A stretch of DNA of 64,000 nt. Source: Prochilodus magdalenae (taxonomy: Eukaryota; Chordata; Actinopteri; Characiformes; Prochilodontidae). Shown here one piece after another: positions 34,200-46,799 of this stretch (within the stretch, counting starts at the first letter, position 1; each line of letters begins with the position of its first letter). The DNA lies in NCBI GenBank assembly GCA_024036415.1, contig JAMWET010000936.1:180001-244000 (forward strand), written 5' to 3'. A program made the translations under genes and the position numbers. The notes beneath the pieces were generated by a model. It was not told where the DNA came from. It worked only from the letters and a program-made list of their open reading frames with translations, and made no database searches.

Positions 34200-34950
34200 C
34201 CTTCCTACTCGGAATCCGTGCATCCGATCAAAAAGCTGTATATAAGCACCTATCACACCATCATACCGGACAATCTGGAGTTGGAACGGAGTCGACATCT
34301 CGAAAACTGGACGAGTTGGCCGGCGATGAAACTGCAGAAAGAATAACAATAAGGAGAAGAATATAAATCAAATAACAGTAATAACAGTAACAGTGCTTTG
34401 CAATGCATAACCATAATGAATGATAAACATCAGATTTTCTGGTTGAGCTTCGTTCACATGTACTATTTACCATCGTTGAAGATCACATACTTGAAAGTAT
34501 CCGTATCTGCTATGGTATAGAGAAGTTAGCCTTGGTATTACTTGGTGTCGGATCGATTAGAAAACCAGTTGTAATGCCCATTCCGGCTTTTCCCTTTGAT
34601 TTTTTTTTCAATGTTAAGGTCTTGTGGGTAAACATGCAGCCTGTTAGAGAAAACGACTCAGTATTGTTTCGCACAGCCCTGATGACTTCCAACAGCAGAA
34701 AAAAAAAGGACTGCCAAACTAGTTTGTGTGTTTAATATGAGCCCAAATATTCTCTATAGGCTTTAAATATGAACTCTGACCAGCCCTAAACCAAACAGTA
34801 CGTGCTCCCACAATAAACAATCCTTTTTATCATTATTATGGCCAATGAAAGCCCATGTAAACAATGCTAAAATAAGTGAATAACTGTCTCCCTGGGCAGT
34901 TGCTACAGCCTGCTGTAAATCATTGTTTTTTTTTTTTTTTTGTCCCGTCC
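34200..34950. other. upstream of the gnas XL-type exon, nothing recognised
   Basis: No gene or clear repeat was seen apart from a poly-T run at 34926-34941. Confidence 0.4.
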
Positions 34951-34953
34951 GCA

Positions 34954-34961
34954 TGACGTCA
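34954..34961. promoter_or_regulatory. gnas: consensus CRE upstream of the XL-type gnas exon
   Basis: Perfect palindromic TGACGTCA, 450 bases upstream of the XL-type ATG, in a GC-richer patch (GTCCGCCCCCC follows). CREB/ATF factors bind this sequence. Confidence 0.6.
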
Positions 34962-35358
34962 CAGAGTCCGCCCCCCTTCTGAAATTTTAACGATGAGGAT
35001 CTGCGCTTTAATCCAGATCTCAGATCAGCTGTGAAAACCCGCCCGACGAGCACAACCCACTTCCCTAAACTGATCCGGGGTCAGATTAGCATGGAAACTT
35101 CAGGGCACATGCAAATTTGAAGAGGGGACGACGGTGAAGGCGAGAAGCAGAGAAAGAAGCAGAAGAAGAAGAAGAAGAAGGAGCCCGTAAAGAAAGTACG
35201 GTTCGTGTTTTAAGGCACAGACGGGCAGAAGTGTTAGAGAGAGGAGAGAAGGAGTGAGAGTGGAAGGAGATGAAGAGAGCAGAGCGGAGCTGAGTATTAT
35301 ATTTTGACTCTCCTGCGGGTCAGGCTGACCTGGATATAAGAAAACCCAAACAAACACG

Positions 35359-35385
35359 ATGATGGTTCTCCTCTGGAAGAAGTAA
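35359..35385 (+). other. short upstream ORF before the XL-type start
   Basis: ATG ATG ... TAA encodes eight residues (MMVLLWKK) and stops 25 bases before the XL-type ATG. If it lies within the 5' UTR it could reduce initiation at the main start. The 5' UTR boundary is not known from sequence alone. Confidence 0.45.
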
Positions 35386-35410
35386 CGGCTTCGTTAGCCT
35401 CCCGTTAGCC

Positions 35411-35669
35411 ATGGGGATGTGCCACAGCCTCCGGTCCAGGCTGCTGGGACCGCGCTCCGCTATCAGCTACACGAGCGCCCGGACTGCTAACCCCGGGCCG
35501 GACGGAGAGTCCGGACAGCCGGACAGTTCCGACCCGCAGCTCCGCGAGCAGAGGAGAGTGGCGGAGAAGGCTCGGCTCAAAGCGGACAAAAAGCGGAGCA
35601 AGGACATCGACAAGACCCTCAATAATGAGAAAAGGCAGTACAAGCAGACTCACAGGCTTCTGCTGCTGG
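35411..35669 (+). CDS. gnas: gnas alternative first exon, extra-large (XL-like) type, partial CDS
   Basis: ATG in a strong context (GCCATGG) opens 86 codons plus one base, then a perfect donor G|GTAAGT at 35670. The product starts MGMCHSLRS with a Gly2 and a Cys4 that could be palmitoylated. A Pro/Ser-rich linker (about residues 25-42) follows, then a basic helix (about 43-78, LREQRRVAEKARLKADKKR), ending in THRLLLLG, the beta1 strand before the P-loop. The split after the first base of the last Gly codon is identical to that of the canonical Gs-alpha exon at 60383, so both can splice to the same exon 2, beyond the window. The start resembles the extra-large first exon of human GNAL (MGLCYSL) as recalled. 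It is far shorter than mammalian XL-alpha-s. A separate gnal-type gene cannot be fully excluded, but no G-alpha exon 2 lies between the two exons. Confidence 0.86.
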
Positions 35670-35732
35670 GTAAGTTAAGAGGCAAAGTAGCGCTACATAA
35701 AGTTGGTTCTTCTTGTCCGCTTGGAACTCAGT

Positions 35733-35776
35733 GTTCCGCCTTAAATGCTGCCCTGCTGCCCCATTTAAGGTGGAAC
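35733..35776. repeat. short hairpin repeat (family B)
   Basis: GTTCCGCCTTAAATGCTGCC pairs with CCATTTAAGGTGGAAC. It starts 64 bases after the XL-type exon donor. Confidence 0.7.
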
Positions 35777-35779
35777 GCC

Positions 35780-38700
35780 TGGGCTGAAGTAACTAATTGC
35801 GAATGAGTGCGTGTTCCAGTTTATCGCTTCTTATGGAGACGTAGCTAATCTCTCTTTCGATAGCGGATGTCGGGAGACTTCTCAGTGCTTGACCCTGCTA
35901 GCCTCCTTCCTTCCACCACGGCCTGCCTGTTTGTTTATCTCAAGAGTTTACTGGAAAGTTGCTTAGGGACGCTACTAGCTAGCAGTTAGCATGCCTGTCA
36001 TCTCTGGAATAGAAAGATTTGGTCGTGCTAAAGCGTCTTTAGCCTGGTTTAAAAAATTGTCGGTGAACTAGAACACGTCGCAGAACCATTTCCAGAGATG
36101 GTAAAAGATACGAAATAAAGTAAATAAGTAAATAAACACAAGCTAAACTATCTGTTGTTCAACGTGCCTACGCCGCTACTACAGCTGATTAAAAAGGCTG
36201 GGAAACACCCGGCTAATGACGTATCTCGAAGGTGGGCGGAGTTGTAGGAGTAAGGCTAGCTTTAAATTTACATTAGCCGACATTAGCTAACTAGCGCCAG
36301 GGAGCTAACATAACTGTAATGTGTAACTCTAATAAACAGTCTAAATCATGTTTACAGTGAAGAGAACATTTTACTAAAAGCTAGCTCCTTCTCTTCTCTG
36401 ACTAAAAACTCTAAAGCTAATCCCTGGCGCTAAATCCAGGGCCTTCTTTATGATTCTGTTCAGCGATCAGAGTACGCCTCACAGCAAAGCTCTCTTGGTT
36501 GTGTTTATTATGTTTTATTTCAGTGGCTATTTTATTGAAAGCATAACATATATCACGATATCAGATATAAAAATATACATACAGTGTGCATACGCATGAA
36601 TACGTTTATTTGGGGGACATACATAACCACACTAAACATCCCATAAAGTTCACGACCTGCATAACTGTCATGCACCCTAGTTATTAACTTCCTCTTACTG
36701 ATTCGGAATACACACAGACTTTTATTTTGGAAAATAAGCTAATGACAAATATTACCAACACCTTAGAGGCCAAAAAATTAAAAAAAGAACAAGGCCTGAT
36801 ATAACATGATTTAGTTGGAAATGTTCGTAACACTAAAATGATTTAGTAAATAGATTAGTAAAGGATAACAAACATTAAACATTAAAAAAGAAAACATAAG
36901 ATGAGAGATATGATAACACTTTATTGATCTTGAAGGAAACTACAGACATTGGAAGTACGTTGGTGGTACACTGGAAGGCAGTAGATGGCGTTTTGTCTAA
37001 GACTGAGCAAAACGCTAGTTTTTGATCTCCAGCTTTGCCTTTAGTGGGCCAACGGTGGTTCGCCTTCCTCTTGCTGTTAGGGATCCTAACTTACATACAT
37101 GCTTTAACCGTTTTAATAGCTTTTTGTGTTATATAGGGCCGTGTTCATTCAGTATAAAGTTTCATCTCTTCCTCAAGGACAACAAAAATTGTTCACCTGA
37201 AAATGTAGACGTACGAGTATAAACCTAACTATTAAAAGTATATGATTTATCATATATGTGTGTATTTAGCTCTGTGACCAATATAACATATCACTATTAT
37301 AAACAATAAACGTACTGAGGTTTTTGGCCTGACAGTGTTAGGGTAAGTGAATGACAGTTTGTGTTGTAACTCAGTGGCTAGGCTAGGACTCTGAGTTCTA
37401 TGAGGTATTTGTGCAATGCATGCTGGGGGTTTGCAGTGCGTGAACATTGGTGAATGAAATGTGGAAATTATTTAAAATGGAGAATTGATAAGAACTGATA
37501 AGGCTAAAGGAGTATAATGCTGTGCTAGAGAATACTGCAGAACCTTATAAACTCTTTTAGGCGCATGTAAAATCAGATATATAATATATATATATAATAT
37601 TTCATATTGGTATGTCGTTTTAAAAAAAAAAGATGACAGCATGCATTAAGCTTACAGAGTATTATGTAAGTGGATTACAAGTGTAAACCCTGTAGGAAAT
37701 TCGAAAACTGATCTCCCACTTAGATATTAACTATTTAAAAAGAGTCAGTTTCCTTCCTAAAACTGACCTTTTGTTATTATTCAGTCTGTTGTTTTTTCTT
37801 GTGCTGTATATTGATTGTAAGAAACTTCATTAATTTAAAGCAGAGCTACTTAGTGGAGATTTACTGGAATTTAGTTCTGACTAGGCCTGTATGAATCACA
37901 AATGTTTAGCTAATGATGAATTTGCCATATACACAACTTTACCTATATTAGGGTTACTGTATGCAACTATTATTATATTATATATATTAAAGTACAAGCC
38001 CAAACTGGCTTAATTATCTTGATAATTATTATTTTTTAATTCAGGTTCATATTCTGCTTTTAATCATATTTGCCATAAACTGAAAAGATGTTAGCATTAG
38101 CATTCTGTTTGTTGTAAGGTCAATATACAGCTCCAATGACTTTGATCTGGTTATCATGTAATAATTATAACAGGCCTATTTTCAGCCAGAATATGCAACA
38201 GCTAAAATGAGCGAAGTGGTTCCTAAGGCCTTACTGTGCTGGTATTCATTTGTTAGACTGGTTACCTTTTTTAGATCGCATTTGTGCTTTCAGGCTTTTT
38301 CCAGACCAAGCCCGTAGTTCGGTAGGAGGTACCAGATGCTCATGATAGTTTAGTCCAGCAGGCTATAGCTTGAAGGGGCTATAGAATGAGAAACAGTGTT
38401 TGCCTCATCATACTTGAACAATAAACAAAGTGTGGTACACAGAAATGACAACCTCAAGCACTCTTCCGCAATTCCATCTAAACTTTCGTCACAACCCCAC
38501 CAGTGATCTGTAAGTAGCAGCCATGCTGAATAATGGTTTGCACTTTTTGACTGTTGAAGCCAGACTATCTTAAAATTCTGAGGAACAGCTTTAACAACCT
38601 CAGTTTATTTTCCTGCCTTTTTTTTTGTTTTGACACGTTGCTTATAAACCAGCCATTCATATATATTCATAAGCATACCATATAAGGCAGACAGCTTGTT

Positions 38701-40374
38701 TTGCTTGACGTGCTCAATTCTGGGCCTTTTTTCCAATCTCCGGTCCTGGATTTTTTGTAATCACCGATCATTAACTGAACTATTTATGTACCTGATTGGC
38801 CACCTAGTTTAATAGCTAACAGTAATTACACAATCCAGGACTGGAGACTGGATTCAAAGTACAGATCTGAAGGCCCCTGTCATAGGAGCAAGTCAGAAGG
38901 TCTAAAAGGAAGAGTAAAACTGGACAGCTTGACAAAGTCGCATACCTTGTATGTAAAACAGTAGAGAAGAATTTACACAGCTATTAATTAATAAATTCTA
39001 TGGCGCCTTTAAACCACTGTAGAACATGTTCGAATTTAGCCTTCTGTTTTTTCAACATGGTTTGACTTTGCTCTTGCTCTTTTATGTGTTTTTTGTCTAT
39101 ACTGAAAAAAAGCAAACACATATACCGAATACCATACTGAATGCAGAACACCACAGGGAACCTGTTTATAAAGAGCCAGCTAGCATTAGCATAGCTAATC
39201 AGCATTAGCATACGTGATTAGCATAGCTAGTCTTGTACATCTAACATCAACCTTTCAAATGTCCTTCCTTAGATTTGAGTCGTAATCACATAAATTCACA
39301 TCAGTACTGTTTTAGTTAGTCAGAACTGAACTTGCTCTGTGGTCAGAAAAAAATGTAAACAAAACCAGTAGTATTTTCAGTGCGTCGTCTTTACAACCAA
39401 AAAAATCATGTCGTTTGTCTATACATTCTTGGTTTTCAAATATATGTCTATACATTCTTGGTGACTGAATAATAAAATGCCCTTTCAGAGTTAGATCAGT
39501 TCCGTTGTATATACATGTAATATATAAGATGTTGTTTTTTGATTAGTTGTTTATTTATTTTTATAAACTGTTTATTTATTGATTTATTTTTTCATTTTAC
39601 AAATTTCAACACATAACAAAGGGCCAACTGTATAAATGATTATGGACACAAAAGAGGGAAGGAAAAATAAAATGGGGAAAAATAAATCTAAAAATAGAAT
39701 AAATAAATTAAAACATAAATAAAAATGTTAAAAAATAATGACAAATTAAAAGTTAAAAAAATTAAATATATATACAGCAGGCTGTCAAGCAGAAACTAGT
39801 ATCCAGTAGCTCACATGGTCATTTATAGATCATTTTATAGGCTTCCATTGAATGAATTTCGTTGACAATTTCAATAAGATGTTTGACATTATGATAAACG
39901 TTAGTTAGCAATAGTAGACTATCCGTAATAGCTATTCATCAGGTCTCTATTAAAACCCTACTTATGGGCTTATGATTTATGGGCTTATGACTTGTTGACA
40001 TATCGTATGAATTTGCCCAGGTTACCTGGTGTTGTAGTTAAGTCTAATCTCCTTCCTTATTTGACAGAATGAATCAGTTAGCGATGTTGCCTTTTTTGAA
40101 CAGCTCTTTGGTAAGAATGAGGAGAGAACAGTCATCCTCGAGAGCTTTTCATTTTATCTGTGCACCTCGATTTCACTGCCCACCATAAATCCACTTAATT
40201 CCCCCTTTTACCTGAATGGTAAGAAACAGCCCGTTCCAAGAGACAGACGTTGTTGCTTTGTGCTCCTTTAAGGAACGCGAGTAAGATTTGTCTGTAAGAT
40301 GCTGTTTAAACAAACCATTCAAAGTTAGAGAGAAAACGCAGCAGTGGTTGAACGAGCTAGAGAGTGAATGATTG
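35780..40374. other. gnas intron, mostly unique AT-rich sequence
   Basis: No further exons recognised. A minus-orientation retroelement tail lies at about 36903-36975 (CACTTTATTGATCTTGAAGG), and a hairpin repeat lies at 38733-38853. A/T-rich tracts lie at 39540-39770. Confidence 0.5.
38733..38853. repeat. hairpin MITE
   Basis: The left arm CCAATCTCCGGTCCTGGATT and the reverse complement of the right arm, CCAGTCTCCAGTCCTGGATT, match over nearly all of 20 bases. The insert is AT-rich (about 70 bases). Confidence 0.75.
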
Positions 40375-40590
40375 TTGGTGTAGCTCAGTGGATAACACCA
40401 CTGCTCGCCTGAGAGCCACCACCACATGTGGGAGACTGGGGTTCGAATCCCAGTCTGGGTGACTACACTGTGCTACACCAATAAGAGTCCTTGGGCAAGA
40501 CTCCTAACACTACATTGGCCTACTTGTAATATGATTGACCTTGTAAGTTGCTCTGGATAAGATAAATGCCACAAATGTAAATGATAAGAG
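40375..40590 (+). repeat. tRNA-derived SINE
   Basis: The 5' part is tRNA-like with an A box (TAGCTCAGTGGATAACA, from 40381) and a B box (GGGTTCGAATCCC-like, 40439-40450). The body has AGTCCTTGGGCAAGACTCC and the tail TTGTAAGTTGCTCTGGATAA then ATGCCACAAATGTAAATG. The tail is shared with the tails at 14.5 and 17.0 kb. It is not a functional tRNA gene, because the long insert in the arm and the retroposon tail show it to be a SINE. Confidence 0.88.
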
Positions 40591-40599
40591 GGACCGGCG

Positions 40600-41735
40600 T
40601 TAGCGAGAACACAGCAGTGAATCAATTAGATAAAACATTTTTGATTTTGATGCCTCCAGTATAACTCCCATTCTCCAACCATTTTCTTCGTGGTTGGTGC
40701 AGTTTACTCTATAACTACTCCTTGTCAGTCTTGCCATGAAACCATGAAGAGGTTCTCTTTCCCTCCCCCTAGTTGGCCACGCGTCTCTGCAATGGTGTCG
40801 CAGGGAAACGTGTATCTGGTCAAAGCCGTAACACTGCCTCCTGCCATTACTCGATTTGAACTGGAAACCCCATTTGGACTAATCATGCGTGTATGCTTTG
40901 CTTTCTATTGGGCTGCGTTGTTCCCCTGATTGTTCTGTCGGTGTTGAAGCGAAATATGTTAATCAACAGTGTTGGATATCGAATGAATTTATGACCTTCA
41001 CAACCCGGACCCCACCCCTGGTTTTGATGTATTTTCCCTGGTAATAAAACTCTTAATTCCGGTTCAGGCTATAACTACTTCCCTCTTTAGAATGCCCTTA
41101 AATGTGATCACCATTTCTTTGGGCCGAATAGGTTATGAATGTTGTATTCAAAGTATCTGAAATCTTTCCTGATTTGGAATGCTGATCATTTGTTTACCTA
41201 TTTTTAAATGTACTATAATATTTATAATGGTTTTAAACACAGTCAGTTCAAAAGAGTCAGAAGTATTTATAACGAGAGTGCGGTCATGGTACTGGAGGGC
41301 CACAGTGTTCTTGTGTGTGATGTAGGCCTGTGAATTAGGTATGCTTAAAATATGATAAATATTGTTGTATATTTAGACATACACCCTTGCATCAGTTCTC
41401 ACACATACATTGTCTAAACTGGGTGGCCGGGCAGCAGCCGTAAAACAGTAGCAGCACTGATGTAGATTTTCATGCATGTGCGTAGTTTATATCCAGTTCA
41501 AACTGGGTAATAACACCGCCATTCAACGTCACACAAACATGGAGAAACACTGGGATCGGTGCCCAGTGCGACCGTACACGAAACCCAACATGTTTTTCAA
41601 AAAACCTTCTGACAAAAAGAGAAAAGAAATGTGAATATTAGAAGTCAGATAAAGCAACGTTTTTTAATGAGCCATTTTTTACAGAATGCATGTCGTGTAT
41701 AACAATATTTGCAGGCCACCTATCCTGGCTGGCCC
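40600..41735. other. gnas intron, nothing recognised
   Basis: No gene or clear repeat. Confidence 0.4.
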
Positions 41736-41739
41736 ACAC

Positions 41740-43440
41740 CAGAGATTTTACTCTGGCTAATATACTCCAGCTAACAAACTTCTGCTAATCCACCCCTGCT
41801 AACTCACTCTGGCTAATCCATCTCTGCTAACTCACTTTGGTTTACTCACTCTGGCTAATCCATCTCTGCTAACTCACTTTGGTTTACTCACTCTGGCTAA
41901 TCCATCTCTGCTAACTCACTTTGGTTTACTCACTCTGGCTAATCCATCTCTGCTAACTCACTTTGGCGTACTCACTCTGGCTGGCTCCATCTCTGCTAAC
42001 TCACTTTGGCGTACTCACTCTGGCTAATCCATCTCTGGCTAACTCACTTTGGGCATACTCCGCTCCTGGCTAATCCATCTCTGCTAACTCACTTTGGCGT
42101 ACTCACTCTGGCTAATCCATCTCTGCTAACTCACTTTGGCGTACTCACTCTGGCTAATCCATCTCTGCTAACTCACTTTGGCGTACTCACTCTGGCTAAT
42201 CCATCTCTGCTAACTCACTTTGGCGTACTCACTCTGGCTAATCCATCTCTGCTAACTCACTTTGGTTTACTCACTCTGGCTAATCCATCTCTGCTAATCC
42301 ATCTCTGCTAAATCTCACTTTGGCGTACTAATCATCTCTGGCTAAACTCACTTTCCATCACTCTGGCTAATCCATCTCTGCTAACTCACTTTGGTTTACT
42401 CACTCTGGCTAATCCATCTCTGCTAACTCACTTTGGTTTACTCACTCTGGCTAATCCATCTCTGCTAACTCACTTTGGCTTACTCACTCTGGCTAATCCA
42501 TCTCTGCTAACTCACTTTGGCGTACTCACTCTGGCTAATCCATCTCTGCTAACTCACTTTGGTTTACTCACTCTGGCTAATCCATCTCTGCTAACTCACT
42601 TTGGCTTACTCACTCTGGCTAATCCATCTCTGCTAACTCACTTTGGCTTACTCACTCTTCCATCTCTGCTAACTCACTTTGGCTTACTTTGGCTAATCCA
42701 TCTCTGCTAACTCACTTTTGGCGTACTCACTTTGGCTAATCCATCTCTGCTAACTCACTTTGGCATACTCACTCTGCTAAATCCATCTCTGCTACTCACT
42801 CCATCTCTGCTAACTCACTTTGGCTGACTCACTCTGGCTAATCCATCTCTGCTAACTCACTTTGGCTTACTCACTCTGGCTAATCCATCTCTGCTAACTC
42901 ACTTTGGCGTACTCACTCTGGCTAATCCATCTCTGCTAACTCACTTTGGTTTACTCACTCTGGCTAATCCATCTCTGCTAACTCACTTTGGTGTACTCAC
43001 TCTGGCTAATCCATCTCTGCTAACTCACCTTGGCTTACTCACTCTGGCTAATACTCTCTAACTCCTTTGGTTTACTCACTCTGGCTAACTCTGATAACTC
43101 ACTTTTTTTACTCACTCTGGCGTACTGCACTACCACTTTGGCTAAGCTAAAAATCCTCTCTGATAAACTCACTTTTGGTTTACTTCACTCTGGCTAATCC
43201 ATCTGCTAACTCTGCTAACTCACTAATCCAGGCGTACTCACTTTGGTGTACTCACTCTGGCTAATCCATCTCTGCTAACTCACCTTGGCTTACTCACTCT
43301 GGCTAATCAACCCTTGCTCACTCACTTTGGGTAACTCAATCTGGCTAATCCAACCCTGCTAACTCATTGTGGCTAATCCATATCTGCTAACTCACTGTGG
43401 CTAATCCAACCCTGCTAACTCACTGTGGCTAATCCATTTT
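41740..43440. repeat. 42-bp minisatellite
   Basis: About 40 units made of CTAATCCATCTCTGCTAAC, TCACTTTGG and a variable [CG]GTACTCACTCTGG or TTTACTCACTCTGG. The edges are degenerate (41740-41800 and 43030-43440). 42 is a multiple of 3, so a 14-residue repeat stays open at 42006-42311; this is not a gene. Confidence 0.96.
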
Positions 43441-43989
43441 TATTTTTTGCTGGATACCGATAAATAAAGATGCCTTTAAGCTGGCATTAAAAATAAAAAT
43501 GCACATGTAAACAGTATGGGGTGTGGCGGTATTTAAACGAGTCAATACACATCAGGCTTTGTTAGTGAGAGAGCATTTATTATTAATCATACTTCATATC
43601 ATACACACTAATCACTGATTACTGCTGATTTATCCAGAAAACACATATTAATCACTATTTTCAGTAGTTTGATCAGTTTAATTGATTAATCATCAACTCC
43701 AGATAGCACACTTTCTGTTTAAATTAGGTGAAGTTGTGTCTGTGAAGTGAACAGAGTCTCTCCTGTTTCTGTAGTTTTATATTAGGAAAAAATGAAACTA
43801 GTTTTATAAACCTAGTGGGCTTTTTAGACCCCCTCCCCTCGGGGCAGCGATGGGTGATAAAGCAGAATCACATACTCCTCCTTTTCCTCCTTTTCCTTTT
43901 TTTACCTTCAGAAGAGCTTTTCTCTTTATTAACAACACTCACTCTCACAGCAGGAAACTGTTGAAGTTCTGTGACCAAAATACTCGGAG

Positions 43990-44070
43990 TCATGCGCTGC
44001 TCGCCTTAAACACACACACAGATACACACGTACACACACACGCACACACATATATGTATGCACACAGACG

Positions 44071-44101
<31 letters not shown>

Positions 44102-44149
44102 ACACACATGCACACACACATGTACATATACACACAAACGTAAATACAC

Positions 44150-44184
<35 letters not shown>

Positions 44185-44205
44185 TCACACGCATACACAA
44201 GCACA
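43990..44205. repeat. (CA)n-rich microsatellite
   Basis: Interrupted CA runs with ATACACAC and ACGCACAC variants, giving open frames on both strands without meaning. Confidence 0.95.
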
Positions 44206-44269
44206 CACACTGCACACAACCAGCATGTGAACTGGGAAATATACATTAAAACTGTGACTGGAAAACCTA

Positions 44270-46796
44270 GACCTGATCACAAGTACTACACAGTCACCTG
44301 ACCACAATAACTACACAGTCAACTGACCACAATTATTAGTCACCTGATCACAATAACTACACAGTCACCTGATCACAATAACTACACAGTCGCCTGATCA
44401 CAATTACTACACAGTCACCTGATCACAATTACTACACAGTCAACTGGACACATTAGTCACCATCACACTCCACAGTCCGCCTGTTTTTCAATACCACCTG
44501 ATCACAAATTACTTTTTTCATCTTATTTTATACACAATTCTGATCAAATTATACACAAAACCTGTGACTGGACAAACCTAACTACACCTGCCTGATCACA
44601 ATTACTACACAGTCACCTGATCACAATTACTACACAGTCACCTGATCACAATAACTACACAGTCACCTGATCACAATTACTACACAGTCACCTGATCACA
44701 ATTACTACACAGTCACCTGATCACAATAACTACAGTCACCTGATCGCAATAACTACACAGTCGCCTGATCACAATAACTACACAGTCACCTGATCACAAT
44801 TACTACACAGTCGCCTGATCACAATTACTACACAGTCACCTGATCACAATAACTACAGTCGCCTGATCACAATAACTACACAGTCTCCTGATCACAATTA
44901 CTACACAGTCACCTGATCACAATAACTACACAGTCGCCTGATCACAATAACTACACAGTCGCCTGATCACAATAACTACACAGTCGCCTGATCACAATAA
45001 CTACACAGTCACCTGATCACAATTACTACACAGTCACCTGATCACAATAACTACACAGTCACCTGATCGCAATAACTGCACAGTCACCTGATCACAATAA
45101 CAACACAGTCACCTGATTACAATAACTACACAGTCGCCTGATCACAATAACTACACAGTCACCTGATCACAATTACTACACAGTCACCTGATTACAATAA
45201 CTACACAGTCACCTGATCGCAATAACTGCACAGTCACCTGATCGCAATAACTGCACAGTCACCTGATCACAATAACAACACAGTCACCTGATTACAATAA
45301 CTACACAGTCACCTGATCACAATAACTACACAGTCGCCTGATCACAAGTACTACACAGTCACCTGATCACAATAACTCACAATATCACTAAACTACAGTC
45401 CCACCTGATCTCAATAACTTCACAGTCACCTGATCACAATAACAACACAGTCCTGATCACAAGTCAACCTGATCACAATAACTACACAGTCACCTGATCA
45501 CAATAACTACACAGTCACCTGATCACAATAACTACACAGTCACCTGATCACAATAACTACACAGTCACCTGATCACAATTACTACACAGTCACCTGATCA
45601 CAATAACTACAGTCACCTGATCAAAATAACTACAGTCACCTGATCACAATAACTACACAGTCAACTGACCACAATTATTAGTCACCTGATCACAATAACT
45701 ACACAGTCGCCTGATCACAATAACTACACAGTCACCTGATCACAATTACTACACAGTCACCTGATCACAATTACTACACAGTCACCTGATCACAATAACT
45801 ACACAGTCACCTGATCACAATTACTACACAGTCACCTGATCACAATAACTACAGTCACCTGATCACAATAACTACACAGTCACCTGATCACAATAACTAC
45901 ACAGTCACCTGATCACAATAACTACACAGTCAACTGACCACAATTATTAGTCACCTGATCACAATAACTACACAGTCACCTGATCACAATAACTACACAG
46001 TCGCCTGATCACAATTACTACACAGTCACCTGATCACAATTACTACACAGTCACCTGATCACAATAACTACACAGTCACCTGATCACAATTACTACACAG
46101 TCACCTGATCACAATAACTACACAGTCACCTGATCACAATAACTACACAGTCACCTGATCACAATAACTACACAGTCACCTGATCACAATTACTACACAG
46201 TCACCTGATCACAATAACTACACAGTCACCTGATCGCAATAACTACAGTCACCTGATCACAATAACTACAGTCACCTGATCACAATAACTACAGTCACCT
46301 GATCAGTTACTACACAGTCACCTGATCACAATAACTACAGTCACCTGATCAGTTACTACACAGTCACCTGATCACAATAACTACACAGTCACCTGATCAC
46401 AATAACTACACAGTCACCTGATCACAATAACTACAGTCACCTGATCACAATAACTACACAGTCACCTGATCACAATAACTACACAGTCACCTGATCACAA
46501 TAACTACACAGTCGCCTGATCACAATAACTACACAGTCGCCTGATCACAATAACTACACAGTCACCTGATCACAATAACTACACAGTCGCCTGATCACAA
46601 TAACTACACAGTCGCCTGATCACAATAACTACACAGTCGCCTGATCACAATAACTACACAGTCGCCTGATCACAATAACTACACAGTCGCCTGATCACAA
46701 TAACTACACAGTCGCCTGATCACAATAACTACACAGTCGCCTGATCACAATAACTACACAGTCGCCTGATCACAATAACTACACAGTCATCAGACC
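44270..46796. repeat. 25-bp minisatellite with a TGATCA core
   Basis: About 100 units of TCACCTGATCACAATAACTA plus CACAG. Two sites vary (CACCTG or CGCCTG; AATAAC or AATTAC), and the 3' end (from about 46495) is almost entirely the CGCCTG form, which suggests recent expansion there. A degenerate stretch lies at 44455-44590. Confidence 0.97.
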
Positions 46797-46799
46797 AGC

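Noticed and set aside
35405..35653. An 82-codon open frame antisense to the XL-type gnas exon, and a possible ALEX-like overlapping product
   Set aside because: The antisense frame is a GC-rich shadow. No long second frame runs on the plus strand, so nothing resembling mammalian ALEX is supported.
40381..40451. A tRNA gene
   Set aside because: A and B boxes are present, but the arms do not fold into a proper tRNA and the segment continues into a SINE body and tail.
44270..46796. CRISPR-like array of 25-base repeats
   Set aside because: The repeats are contiguous without unique spacers, and the context is a vertebrate intron.
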